Assembly: GCF_902833085.1 (NCBI RefSeq)
Contig: NZ_CADFEB010000004.1
Location: 496,001 to 560,000 of the forward strand
Reading direction: 5' to 3'
Length of the DNA: 64,000 nucleotides
From: Burkholderia ubonensis
GTDB lineage: Bacteria > Pseudomonadota > Gammaproteobacteria > Burkholderiales > Burkholderiaceae
In this document: positions 55,460 through 64,000 of the stretch, in pieces
Numbering within the stretch: position 1 is the first letter of the stretch
How the letters are laid out: the number at the start of each line of letters is the position of its first letter
Notes under the pieces: model-generated
The model's database searches: none
What the model saw: the letters and a program-made list of their open reading frames with translations, nothing else
Told to the model about the DNA's origin: nothing
Made by a program: the position numbers and the translations under genes

Positions 55460-58243
55460 GTGAATATCCGAGAGTCATTCCGCAACTTCGTGTCCGGGAT
55501 CGATACGAATCGGCGGCCCGTCGTGCTGAATTGGGGCAAGGCTCAGCAGGCGCTGGAATCGAAAATCGCGTTGCAGCACGCGAGCATCCACGAAAGCATG
55601 ATGACCGGCATCACCGGCCATCTGACCTGCATCTCGCAGCGGGGCGATCTGCCTCCGAAGCTTTTCATCGGCGCACCGGTTTCGGTCGGCATCGTCACGG
55701 ATCGCGGCCAGCTGCACACAATCAACGCAATCGTCAGCGCCGTCCAGATCGGCCGAACCGACGGAGAACTGACCGTCTACCAGTTCACGGTGACCGATGC
55801 GGTGAACCTGCTGCACAAGCGCACCAATTCCCGCATCTTCCGCAACGTCAGCGTGGTCGACGTGCTCGAGGTGATCCTCAACGAATGGCGGCAGCGCAGC
55901 GTTGCCCTCGCGCAGGCATTCGAGTTCGACCTGTCTCAACTCGACAGGTCCCGCTATCCGAGCCGGTCCTTTGTGCGCCAGGTCAACGAATCGGATGCGC
56001 GCTTCATCTCCCGGCTCGTGCGTCGCGACGGCATCACGATGTTCGTGCGTTCGGGGCACACGAGCGGCGAGGCGAAGGACGGCGATCCGCCCGTGCACAC
56101 GCTGGTGTTCTGCGATGACCCGAAGAAGCTGAGCGAGGGCCCGGCGGGCACGGTGCGCATCCATCCGCGCGATGCCGGAACGGAACAGCGTGACACCATC
56201 ACGGCGCTGACGATGCGCCAGCAGCTGATTTCGGGTGAATCGGGCCGACCGTCGTGGGACTACCGGTACGCCCGGGTGGACCAGTCGAATGCATCGACGA
56301 GGATCGATCAGGGCGAGGCGGGCAACGACCTGTCGAAATTGCTGACGGATATCGTGATCGACGTTCCGCACATGGCCGATTCGTGGACGGACCACGAGCG
56401 GATGACGGAAGACCGCATTCTGGCTCACGAAGCGCAGGCGGTTCGCTACGACGGCGTGAGCGGCATTCGGGATCTCGCGGTCGGCTCATGGATCACGATC
56501 GCCGGCGACGGCGATTGGAGCACACTCCCGTCCGACCAGCAGCAATTCGTGATCACGTCGCTGCATCACGACGTCTGGAACAACCTGCCCAAGGGATTGA
56601 ACGAGCGCGCGCAGGCGCTGTTCGCGGCCAGCCACATGCTTCAGCAGCCGCCGTCGCTGAGCGGAGGCGATCCGTCCGGGCAGGATACCCGCTACGAAAA
56701 CACGTTCTCGTGCGTGCCGCGCGGTACGCCGCTCACGCCGCTTTACGATCCGAAGGCCGATCTCCCGCCGACGCCGCTGATCACCGGGCGCGTGGTTGGG
56801 GCCGAGGGAGAGGAAGTCAGCTGCGACGAGAACGGCTGCGTCTTCGTGCAGATTCTGGGTCAGGATTCTGCGGATCACGCGCATGCGCAAGGCGCCGGAA
56901 CCAACGATAACCAGGGCGACAGCGCGCCGATCCGGGTGGCGTCGAGTCTGGCCGGGCCGAATTTCGGCGAGACGTTTTTGCCCCGGGTGGGCACGGAAGT
57001 CCTGCTGGGCAGTCTCGGCGGGGATCCGGATCGCCTGGTCATCATCGGCGTCCTCGCGAACGGCGCGAATATGCCGGCCAGTTTCACGCATACAGGCAGC
57101 CTGCCGGGGAATCGCTACCTTTCCGGCATCAAGACGAAGGAAATCAAGGGGCAGCGCTACAACCAGCTTCGCCTTGACGACACGCCGCAGCAAATCAGCG
57201 CGCAGCTTGCGTCGGAGCATGCGCATACCCAATTGAATCTCGGCTATCTGACGCAGCCGCGCGACAACGGGCAGGGCGGAGATCGTGGCGAAGGGGCCGA
57301 GTTGCGCACGGACGCCGCAGCGGCTTTGCGTGCCGCACAGGGCATGCTGCTGACGACTTATGCGCGCACGCAGGCGAGCGGTGGCCAGCTCGATCGCGAC
57401 GAGCTCGTCCAGTTGCTCGGCGAGTGCGCGGAGCTGTTCAAGGAGTTGGGCGATTACGCCGGACAGCACGGCGGCAAGGCGACCGACGCGACGGGCCAGC
57501 AAGCCGTCGTCACTGCCTTCAAGGGATGGACGCCGGGCGGCGGCGCGTCGGGTGCCGGCCCTGCCCAGATCGCCGGCACGGGCGACGCCCAGGCGCTGAT
57601 GGCATTCGGCGCGAAGGCCGGCTCCGTCAATATCACGCCGAAGACCCACGTGACGTACGCCGGCGAGAATATCGATCAGATCGCCCAGCAACACCTGCAG
57701 CTGGTGAGCGGACAGCGCGTGATCGCGACGGCCGGACAGGGGGTGCACGTGTTCGGTCGCGGAGAGGGCGTGCATGCGATTGCCGGCGAAGGCCCGATGG
57801 TGTTGCAGGCGCAACAGGACACGCTGTCGGCGACTGCCCAGAAGGGGATACAGATCATGTCGATCGGCGACGAGGTTCTGATTTCCGGCAAGTCGATCCG
57901 ACTCGTCGCGGAAGACGGGAGCTACGTGAAAGTCGGCGGCGGCATCGAGGTCGGCTCCGACGGGGCGTTCACTGCGCATACGGCCGGACATGACTTCGTC
58001 GGCCCGAACACCGATCACGTTGCCCCGCCGGCTTTCAATCGTGCCGGCGCCGATCAGAAGTTCCGCTTGCGGTATCCCGGCACCGATGGCGATGACGGCA
58101 CGCATCCGGTCCCGAATCGCCCGTACAGGATCACGCTGCGCAACGGCCAGGTCATCAACGGCACCTCCGATGCACACGGTCTGACGGAGCTGGCGTCCAG
58201 CGACGCGATGCATATTGCGCATATCCAGGTTTTCGACGTTTGA
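55460..58243 (+). CDS. vgrG: Type VI secretion spike protein VgrG (with DUF2345 and C-terminal extension)
   Basis: 927 residues from GTG 55460 after GAGAG. gp27-like then gp5-like base; OB fold at about 420-560 (TGRVVGAEGEEVSCDENGCV; LPRVGTEVLLGSLGGDPDR), Gln/Gly needle, DUF2345 at about 720-860, then a short beta domain with NRPYRITLRNGQVINGTSDA that is found at the end of many VgrG and effector proteins and probably binds cargo. First gene of a plus-strand cassette; the next start overlaps its end. Confidence 0.93.
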   Translation: MNIRESFRNFVSGIDTNRRPVVLNWGKAQQALESKIALQHASIHESMMTGITGHLTCISQRGDLPPKLFIGAPVSVGIVTDRGQLHTINAIVSAVQIGRTDGELTVYQFTVTDAVNLLHKRTNSRIFRNVSVVDVLEVILNEWRQRSVALAQAFEFDLSQLDRSRYPSRSFVRQVNESDARFISRLVRRDGITMFVRSGHTSGEAKDGDPPVHTLVFCDDPKKLSEGPAGTVRIHPRDAGTEQRDTITALTMRQQLISGESGRPSWDYRYARVDQSNASTRIDQGEAGNDLSKLLTDIVIDVPHMADSWTDHERMTEDRILAHEAQAVRYDGVSGIRDLAVGSWITIAGDGDWSTLPSDQQQFVITSLHHDVWNNLPKGLNERAQALFAASHMLQQPPSLSGGDPSGQDTRYENTFSCVPRGTPLTPLYDPKADLPPTPLITGRVVGAEGEEVSCDENGCVFVQILGQDSADHAHAQGAGTNDNQGDSAPIRVASSLAGPNFGETFLPRVGTEVLLGSLGGDPDRLVIIGVLANGANMPASFTHTGSLPGNRYLSGIKTKEIKGQRYNQLRLDDTPQQISAQLASEHAHTQLNLGYLTQPRDNGQGGDRGEGAELRTDAAAALRAAQGMLLTTYARTQASGGQLDRDELVQLLGECAELFKELGDYAGQHGGKATDATGQQAVVTAFKGWTPGGGASGAGPAQIAGTGDAQALMAFGAKAGSVNITPKTHVTYAGENIDQIAQQHLQLVSGQRVIATAGQGVHVFGRGEGVHAIAGEGPMVLQAQQDTLSATAQKGIQIMSIGDEVLISGKSIRLVAEDGSYVKVGGGIEVGSDGAFTAHTAGHDFVGPNTDHVAPPAFNRAGADQKFRLRYPGTDGDDGTHPVPNRPYRITLRNGQVINGTSDAHGLTELASSDAMHIAHIQVFDV

Positions 58244-58254
58244 GGCAAGCGATC

Positions 58255-60438
58255 ATGTCCGGTACCCCAACCTCATCGCCTCGCGTTGTCGGTGAACGTC
58301 AGGCGATTCTCAATTCCAATCGGCCGCAGGATGCGAGCGTCAATACCGACGTTCAGAATCGCTTTCCGTGCACGACGATCCTGATCCATGGCGTCAACGA
58401 CCTCGGAACCGATTTCGGCACGGTCGAAGGCGGCCTTTGCGAAGGGTTGAACGATCGCCTCGGCCGCACCGACTTCAAGGGGGCCGAGTACTCGCATGGC
58501 CGCATGGCGAACGATCGGCGCAAGGTGTCCGTTGCCGACATGATGAAGAACATGGACGACGCGATCTATCGCCGGCAGGAAAGCGAGGACACGAAAAGCC
58601 CGTTGATTCCGTTCTATTGGGGGCTGCGCGTCGGGAAGGAAGATTTGCCGAAGGAGCCCAACAAGGAGACCGTCAACGGCCAGTACGTCGACCGGTTCGG
58701 CAACCGCCTCGACGAGCACCGGGCGCGCAACGGCGGTTTCTTCGCCAATGCGACCAACAACATCCCGGACATGTTCGACTCGAATTTCAAGGGCGGGCTG
58801 GGGACGAAAATTCTCGACTGGAAGCAGGGCGACCCGACGCACCCGCTGCGCGAGGCCGAAAATCGGCATTACATGGTGCTGGCCGCCCGGCGGCTGGCTG
58901 CGCTGGTCCGGCAGATCCGGCTGATCGATCCGGATGGGACGGTCAACATCATCGCCCACAGCCAGGGCACGCTGATATCGCTGCTCGCCCAGGCCTATCT
59001 CGTCGATGGATTGGTGCCGAACAGCCGCGGCCCGGCCGATCGTCCCGCCGACACATTGGTCCTGATCGACTCGCCCTACAGCCTGAGCGAAGAGTTCATG
59101 GATCGGCTGCTGCAACGCGGCGACCTGCAGCAGACCGCCTACGCGCGCGCAAAAACATTGGCGAACCTGGCCGGGCATGTGGCGAGCGGCAAACACGCCA
59201 CTCCGGCGCTCGACCAATTGAAATACGTTCCAGGGCAGGACAATTTCGGCATCGTCGGCCCTACCTGGGACCCCACGCAAGCGACTCGCCTGGGCGGACC
59301 GCAAGGCAACGAAAGCGTGGTGTTCGCCGAGCGAGACAACCGCGGCAAGGTCTATATGTACTTCAGCCCGGAGGATGCGACCGTCGGCCTCCGAGGCGTG
59401 AACGGCATGGGCTGTTCCGGCTTGCCGGACGCCATCGACGTGCGCGCCGCGCCGGCGGGCAGCAAGCCGGAAAAGGTCAGCCTGTTGTCGGCGGCCTTTC
59501 GGCAGCGTGTCTTTACCCGGCGCCTGCGTGAGGGCAAGCCGGTCCAGGTCGGTACGCCGCCTGGTCCGTTTACGATGCGCGAAGAAGGCGAAACCTCACA
59601 TGGCCTGCCGGGCGGATTCACGACATGGGCCAAGTCGGCGACGATCTCTGTCGGAACCGAGCGCAATATCAATGGCGAGGCGTTGACGCCTCCGTTCGAT
59701 CCCGAGATGGAGGGCAATGTGCTGCCCGGAACGGAGAAGACGCCGCTATCGAAAAAGAACCGCGGCCAGCATGCGCCCGGCAAGCAGTCCATCGACCAGC
59801 TCGAAGCGGAAATTGCGTTGAGCACCAACAGCGGCGCAGGTGCATTGCAGCAGTTGCCTGCGCAAACCATCGACTGGCCGACGAGCGAGGACGGGAAGCT
59901 TCCGGCGCCTGGCGAAGTGGAAGCGTCGCTGAACGCCGGCAAGGAACCGGATGACCAATGCAAGGTAGGCCGCGTGATGTCGACCGTGCCGCCGTCGCCC
60001 GGGCAGATCATCGTCTATCGGCAGGAAACGCTCAACGAAGCCAAAGTGCGGCTGATGAACACCCACGAGGCCGAAAGTTCGTATCACTCGGCCGTCATGA
60101 GTGGTCGCAGAAACCATCGTGGCGCGACGGCCTTCGATGTGTCCGTCGGCCAGGCGCGCGCGATGGACAATCCCGCATGGGCGGATCTTCTGCGGACTAT
60201 CGCTGATTGGAGACTGCCGAACAGCGAAATATCGGTTGTCGAGCAGAAGCTCGGAGAAAAACTCGACGCAGTAACGTCTGAAATAGTAGCCGCGAATAGC
60301 AGCTACTACAAAAGCGGAGTCTTTCCGTCAGATGATGTCGTGCCCAAGAATTTTCCCGTAGGCGTGGTTAGCGAAACCCGGAAAGATCGAAGCGATGAAA
60401 ATGTGAAAGAGGCACAGTCGAATACATTTACAAATTAA
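58255..60438 (+). CDS. tle3: Type VI lipase effector, Tle3-like (DUF3274)
   Basis: 727 residues from ATG 58255, GAGG nine bases upstream. Alpha/beta hydrolase: oxyanion region TILIHGVNDLG, nucleophile elbow NIIAHSQGTLISLL (S236). The C-terminal half (about 480-727) fits DUF3274; it ends in a lower-G+C tail. Tle3 phospholipases act in the periplasm or on host membranes and are loaded on VgrG by a Tla3 adaptor. No signal peptide, as expected. The upstream vgrG ends 11 bases before. Confidence 0.87.
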   Translation: MSGTPTSSPRVVGERQAILNSNRPQDASVNTDVQNRFPCTTILIHGVNDLGTDFGTVEGGLCEGLNDRLGRTDFKGAEYSHGRMANDRRKVSVADMMKNMDDAIYRRQESEDTKSPLIPFYWGLRVGKEDLPKEPNKETVNGQYVDRFGNRLDEHRARNGGFFANATNNIPDMFDSNFKGGLGTKILDWKQGDPTHPLREAENRHYMVLAARRLAALVRQIRLIDPDGTVNIIAHSQGTLISLLAQAYLVDGLVPNSRGPADRPADTLVLIDSPYSLSEEFMDRLLQRGDLQQTAYARAKTLANLAGHVASGKHATPALDQLKYVPGQDNFGIVGPTWDPTQATRLGGPQGNESVVFAERDNRGKVYMYFSPEDATVGLRGVNGMGCSGLPDAIDVRAAPAGSKPEKVSLLSAAFRQRVFTRRLREGKPVQVGTPPGPFTMREEGETSHGLPGGFTTWAKSATISVGTERNINGEALTPPFDPEMEGNVLPGTEKTPLSKKNRGQHAPGKQSIDQLEAEIALSTNSGAGALQQLPAQTIDWPTSEDGKLPAPGEVEASLNAGKEPDDQCKVGRVMSTVPPSPGQIIVYRQETLNEAKVRLMNTHEAESSYHSAVMSGRRNHRGATAFDVSVGQARAMDNPAWADLLRTIADWRLPNSEISVVEQKLGEKLDAVTSEIVAANSSYYKSGVFPSDDVVPKNFPVGVVSETRKDRSDENVKEAQSNTFTN

Positions 60439-60444
60439 TGCGCA

Positions 60445-62064
60445 ATGATTACGACACCCATCACGCGCCCGTCGGCCGTGCGAATATTCCTGCTTGCACT
60501 TGCGATTTTGTCGTTACTGTGGATCGCAGCGTTTGAACTGATCGTTAGAGGCGACAACTCGTTTGGAGGGGATATCGCGATGCTTCGGCGCATGTTTCTG
60601 TTGATTTTGCCGCCGCTATTGCTGGCCGCAGGAGTCAGTTTTGCCTATGGTGCGTCGTTGCGCAAGGGTTCGGCGCGTCAGGACGCTGCGGCCGTCTCGC
60701 AGGCTGCCGATGCGAACGCGGCCGCAGCGGCCGGGACTGCATCACAGGATCCGCGTTTCACGCTGGAAATTCGACGCCTTGGCGTCACTGTCGATCGCTT
60801 TCGTCAACGTGCGCTGCTGATGCGGCTGGATGAGGCCGGCACCAATGGAACTTTGCTGCTGCAAGATCCCAAGGAATACCCGTGGTCGAGTAAGGATCGA
60901 CGTTTTGCGGGAAACAAGCGTGAAAATAACGTTTTTGGCTATACGTTGCGCGGATGGGTCGATTATTGGCCAATCCCGGTGATAGTGGCCGGTCCGCCGC
61001 GAAACGGAAGCAATCCGGATGCTGATCGAATGGCAAGTCGCATCAGTAGCGCAGATAACGGCGCGGGCATCGGAAACGCGCTGTATATACGGCTCGATGA
61101 GATCCATACTGCTCACGGCGATGATGTGATTTCCAGAGTATTCGCATTTTTCGACAGGGAGCCGAATTTGCCGGCAGTCGTGTTGCTGGTCGAAGATGGG
61201 ATCAATACTCGATCCTATTTGGGGACGCCGGGTGCGGACTATCTGGATTTGGCTACGAAAAACGGGAATTTTGTGCCGAAGACTCCGGATAGCTACGTCG
61301 CGCTTCTCGTGACGCGCAAGGATCGAGTTGATCGCATGATTCGCCCGTATGTGGTCGATGCCCCGGAAGCAATAGACAACACCAAAACGCAGTATGACGT
61401 GATCAAGCTGTGGAATTACTTCTGGCCGCTGCAAAAGGCGTATTGGAAGAAGGGCGAAGAGGAAATGCCGTCGGACTATTGGCACGAGAAGCTGCCGGAG
61501 TTCTGGAAGACGGCGTCGCTGAAGATGCCGGACGGTTTCAAGCCGAATCCTTGGGTGCCGATTCCATGGACGACGTGGCAGTTGAAGGAATACGACAAGT
61601 GGCCGGTCCTGGCCAATCTGCATCGGCCGGTCCGGGTGGATCTGAGCAACGGGCGCGGCGAGGCGCTGAAGAAGGGCGAGCGGATCGAAAAGATTCGCGC
61701 CGGCTGGCAACAGGCGCTCGGCACGCTCGCGCCAGGGGAGCAGCCGGGGCGGATGTTCTACGACACGGGCGCCTCGACCAGCAATCTCGCGCTGCTGGTG
61801 CAGTCGCTGCACGACAATCCGCAGCATCTGGATCTGGACGATCCCAAGGACGCGTTCGACATGCAGCGCCGCATCGGGGGCGATACGGGGACGAGCTCGA
61901 CCTGGGTCCAGACGGCGTTGGCGCTGATGATGGGCTACGGCGACGGCAAGACGAGCGCATTGATCAACCTGCGGGATCCGCTGCACGGCACGATCGTCAT
62001 GCTGACACCGCCGGACGCGGCGTCGCGGCAGGCGCATCCGCAGACGTTCAGCTGGGATTTCTAG
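60445..62064 (+). CDS. tla3: Type VI lipase adaptor Tla3-like (DUF2875)
   Basis: 539 residues. Two N-terminal membrane segments (IFLLALAILSLLWIAAFEL; FLLILPPLLLAAGVSFAYG) then a large soluble domain with FGYTLRGWVDYWPIPVIVAG, GIGNALYIRLDEIHTAHGDD and a C-terminal block RIGGDTGTSSTWVQTALALM. Homologues of P. aeruginosa Tla3 carry DUF2875 and pair with Tle3. Starts six bases after tle3. The 5' third is much lower in G+C than the 3' part. Could also be named as an uncharacterised DUF2875 protein. Confidence 0.8.
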   Translation: MITTPITRPSAVRIFLLALAILSLLWIAAFELIVRGDNSFGGDIAMLRRMFLLILPPLLLAAGVSFAYGASLRKGSARQDAAAVSQAADANAAAAAGTASQDPRFTLEIRRLGVTVDRFRQRALLMRLDEAGTNGTLLLQDPKEYPWSSKDRRFAGNKRENNVFGYTLRGWVDYWPIPVIVAGPPRNGSNPDADRMASRISSADNGAGIGNALYIRLDEIHTAHGDDVISRVFAFFDREPNLPAVVLLVEDGINTRSYLGTPGADYLDLATKNGNFVPKTPDSYVALLVTRKDRVDRMIRPYVVDAPEAIDNTKTQYDVIKLWNYFWPLQKAYWKKGEEEMPSDYWHEKLPEFWKTASLKMPDGFKPNPWVPIPWTTWQLKEYDKWPVLANLHRPVRVDLSNGRGEALKKGERIEKIRAGWQQALGTLAPGEQPGRMFYDTGASTSNLALLVQSLHDNPQHLDLDDPKDAFDMQRRIGGDTGTSSTWVQTALALMMGYGDGKTSALINLRDPLHGTIVMLTPPDAASRQAHPQTFSWDF

Positions 62065-62086
62065 CGCGTGTCCGGGGCAAGACGCT

Positions 62087-62347
62087 ATGGGTCAAAAGCG
62101 ATACATCGTCGAAGGTGACGTTCACAGCCACGGCGGGCGCGTGGTGTCCGGTGCGCCGAACTCTCGGATCGAAGGGCGCGCGATTGCCCGCTTGCACGAT
62201 CCCGCAATCTGCGAGATTCACGGCCTGACCTTCATCGCGCAGGTGTCGGGCAATGCACGTTTCGACGGGCAGGCCGCCGCGTGCGACGGCGACTTGCTGG
62301 CATGCGGAGCGCGCCTGATCGCAAGCCAGAATCAAACAGGCGGTTGA
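62087..62347 (+). CDS. PAAR-domain protein (type VI spike tip)
   Basis: 86 residues: YIVEGDVHSHGGRVVSGAPN, then IARLHDPAICEIHGLTFIAQ and AACDGDLLACGARLIASQNQ, the complete PAAR pattern with its zinc-binding His/Cys. No toxin extension. Closes the vgrG-tle3-tla3 cassette (22 bases after tla3) and is its presumed tip. Confidence 0.88.
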   Translation: MGQKRYIVEGDVHSHGGRVVSGAPNSRIEGRAIARLHDPAICEIHGLTFIAQVSGNARFDGQAAACDGDLLACGARLIASQNQTGG

Positions 62348-62425
62348 TGGAAGAATGGCACGGCGCATCCGCCGTGCCGATGGAGCCCCGCGAGACATTC
62401 GTCGCCCGGCTTGGGGCGGCGACGC

Positions 62426-63547
62426 TCAGATGATGAATTCCATCGACTTCGTGCCGCATTGCGCGTCCGGCAACGGTTCGCCGCGCTGCGCGGCCGCCAG
62501 CAACCGGCCGATCGCAACGTGGACCACGTCGGCGCGCACGCTCGATGGCGTGAAGCCGGCCGCGTTGTCGAGCCCCTCACGGTGCGCGCGCATGATCCGC
62601 ACATCCTGCTGGATCACCGAATGCGTGTAGAGGTGCAGCAGCGGTTTCAGCGCACGCAGCAAGGCGACCGGCAACGCGAAACGATACGCAATGTACGTGT
62701 AGACGCGCGAGCGGCGTGCATCGAGCGGCGTGATCTGACTGATGATCAGGAAGCTCGAGCGGCCGCCCCAGTGATAGTCGCAACGCGTGACGTTCGGTGC
62801 AAGGAAATGGTCGGTATGCCGGAGCGGTTCCTTTCCCGGATTGGTCAGCCAGTCGAGCATGCCGATCTTGTCGCCGTCGTCGTGATAAGTTACCTCGACG
62901 CTCTGCCGCTTGAGCGCCACGGTCGCCCGTAGCCGTCGCCCGCTCGCCGAACGGAAGATCCGGTCGTGCACGAATACCGTATGCGGAACGTCCATGAAAT
63001 TCTCGACCAGCGCGCCGAGATCGCCGTCGAACGTATTGACCATGTAGTACGACTGCCACGGCCGCTCGCCATAGTGGGGCATGTCGAACGGCTGCTTCAG
63101 GGCCGGGTCGCCTCGTCCGCGGTAGACCCAGACGAGCCCGTGCCGCGTCAGCACCGGCAGCGTGCGCTGGCGATACGGATAGGCGGCGTCCGTCGGTGGC
63201 CCGCTTGCGCCGTCGATGCTCGGAATCCGCGTAACGCTGCCGTGCCGGTCGTAATGCCAGCCGTGATACGGGCACACGAGGCAGTCGTCGGCGATCCGTC
63301 CTGCCGACAGCCTGGTGCCGCGATGCACGCATTGATCGACGAGCGCGACGATCTCGCCGTCTGATGCCCGGAACAGCACGATGCCAAGGCCGAGCAAGCG
63401 TGTGCCCAATGGCTTGTCTCGCTTCACCTCTGCTTCGGTGCACGCGACATACCAATGCTCGGCCAGCGCGCCGAATGCTTCGGCCTCGGCGTCGGGCGCC
63501 GACCCGCGGCAAGGATCGCGTGTCGTTGCGATGGATACGTTCAGCAT
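62426..63547 (-). CDS. Rieske-type aromatic-ring/oxidative oxygenase alpha subunit
   Basis: 373 residues from ATG 63547. Rieske cluster: CVH (C73, H75) and CPYH (C92, H95) in DQCVHRGTRLSAG and VCPYHGWHYD. Mononuclear-iron site in LVENFMDVPHTVFVHD (D/His/His layout). Typical of oxygenases that hydroxylate or demethylate small molecules; reductase and substrate unknown. Start overlaps the stop of the GH3-like gene by seven bases, so translation is coupled. Confidence 0.86.
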   Translation of the reverse strand: MLNVSIATTRDPCRGSAPDAEAEAFGALAEHWYVACTEAEVKRDKPLGTRLLGLGIVLFRASDGEIVALVDQCVHRGTRLSAGRIADDCLVCPYHGWHYDRHGSVTRIPSIDGASGPPTDAAYPYRQRTLPVLTRHGLVWVYRGRGDPALKQPFDMPHYGERPWQSYYMVNTFDGDLGALVENFMDVPHTVFVHDRIFRSASGRRLRATVALKRQSVEVTYHDDGDKIGMLDWLTNPGKEPLRHTDHFLAPNVTRCDYHWGGRSSFLIISQITPLDARRSRVYTYIAYRFALPVALLRALKPLLHLYTHSVIQQDVRIMRAHREGLDNAAGFTPSSVRADVVHVAIGRLLAAAQRGEPLPDAQCGTKSMEFII

Positions 63548-64000
63548 GACCACTCGTCCTCGATGAATGCGCGCAGCGCGTCCGCGACCGCGACCCGGCC
63601 GATCAGCGCGCGCGGCTTGACGTCGCCGGCCCGGATGCCCGCATGCTCGTGCGCGCGCTGAACCAGATCGGCCAGATGCGCGGCGCCGCCCGGTACGCGT
63701 GCCGCGCGCAGAGGGCCGAGTTGCCCCAGCGCGCGCGCGTGCCGGTAGTGAAACGCGCGTGCGAGGGCCTGTTCGAGCGCATCGCGCACGCCGGCGACGT
63801 CTCGCGCATCGCTTGCGAGCACCAGCATGTAATGTGGCGGATCGGTATCCGCGCACGGAATCACGCACCCCTCGTCGCCGGGCCGCAGCGCCTCCGAGAG
63901 GGAAGCGGCCAGACAGGCTTCGTCCAGCTTTTCGCCGACGAGATCGCTCTGCGCGCCGGTCCGCCCGACGAATACGACGCGTGGCGTCCGCCCCGCATAT
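63541..64000 (-). CDS. GH3-family adenylating enzyme, C-terminal part (gene continues beyond window)
   Basis: Frame open from the right edge (64000) to TGA 63541-63543; 152 residues seen, C-terminal end ALRAFIEDEWSC. Contains VFVGRTGAQSDLVGEKLDEA, the conserved GH3 C-terminal block (F-x-GR then SDLxGEK). GH3 enzymes conjugate amino acids or other groups to small acids after adenylation. The downstream gene on the strand is a Rieske oxygenase, so both may act on one small molecule. Assignment rests on one block, as the catalytic domain is outside. Confidence 0.65.
   Translation of the reverse strand, partial: YAGRTPRVVFVGRTGAQSDLVGEKLDEACLAASLSEALRPGDEGCVIPCADTDPPHYMLVLASDARDVAGVRDALEQALARAFHYRHARALGQLGPLRAARVPGGAAHLADLVQRAHEHAGIRAGDVKPRALIGRVAVADALRAFIEDEWSC

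Noticed and set aside
1..64000. CRISPR array, tRNA or rRNA gene, insertion sequence
   Set aside because: No regularly spaced repeats, no cloverleaf with TTCGA loop in context, no transposase motifs or flanking inverted repeats were seen.

Overview
The window is G+C-rich bacterial chromosome with dense, short-spaced genes. Gene content and order (amgK/lptD-surA-pdxA-rsmA; glyQ-glyS-gmhB-plsC; miaB-phoH-ybeY-corC-lnt; a glycerol regulon; scattered type VI secretion spike genes) fit a Burkholderia, most likely of the B. cepacia complex, main chromosome. The species assignment is inference from remembered gene order; no search was run. No tRNA, rRNA, CRISPR array, insertion sequence or prophage was seen.

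Layout. 1-6.7 kb: a sugar kinase of peptidoglycan recycling (cut by the window edge) diverges from an outer-membrane biogenesis and housekeeping cluster (lptD, surA, pdxA, rsmA). 6.7-13.9 kb: a DMT exporter, gloA with a strong terminator, then a minus-strand cluster read glyQ-glyS-gmhB-plsC-YgjP-type metalloprotease. 14-23 kb: a TPR/glycosyltransferase-like gene points against the flow, followed by minus-strand miaB-phoH-ybeY-chaC-small lipoprotein-corC-lnt. 23-28 kb: LysR/MFS divergent pair, an XRE-cupin regulator, an FMN riboswitch in front of ribB, and a HAD phosphatase. 28-34 kb: the glycerol regulon glpD-glpK-glpF with glpR upstream and a cluster of palindromic TTCGAA motifs before glpD. 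34-45.6 kb: gamma-glutamyltransferase, a ferritin-like diiron protein, an FMN split-barrel-like protein, rhlE, a two-gene cytochrome c operon, copD, dgoD with a divergent GntR regulator that lacks a normal start codon, a frameshifted DUF1272 gene and a GFA-family enzyme. 45.6-55 kb: a large unusual class A penicillin-binding protein, a DctA transporter, a MAPEG protein, an orphan PAAR tip beside a repeat-rich small protein, a DJ-1/PfpI-cupin pair divergent from a GlxA-type AraC regulator, and a LysR regulator.

55.4-62.4 kb is the main accessory module: VgrG, a Tle3-type lipase effector, a DUF2875 (Tla3-type) adaptor and a PAAR tip, all in one direction. It looks like a complete load-and-fire cassette for a type VI secretion effector, but no gene for the expected Tli3 immunity protein is visible, and the effector/adaptor junction is clearly poorer in G+C than the surroundings. 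The window closes with a Rieske oxygenase overlapping the end of a GH3-family adenylating enzyme, probably a small biosynthetic or catabolic operon that continues past the edge.

The strongest leads are the Tle3 cassette without visible immunity, the GH3/Rieske pair, the noncanonical start of the dgoD-linked regulator, the transpeptidase with a large insertion, and the orphan PAAR neighbourhood.
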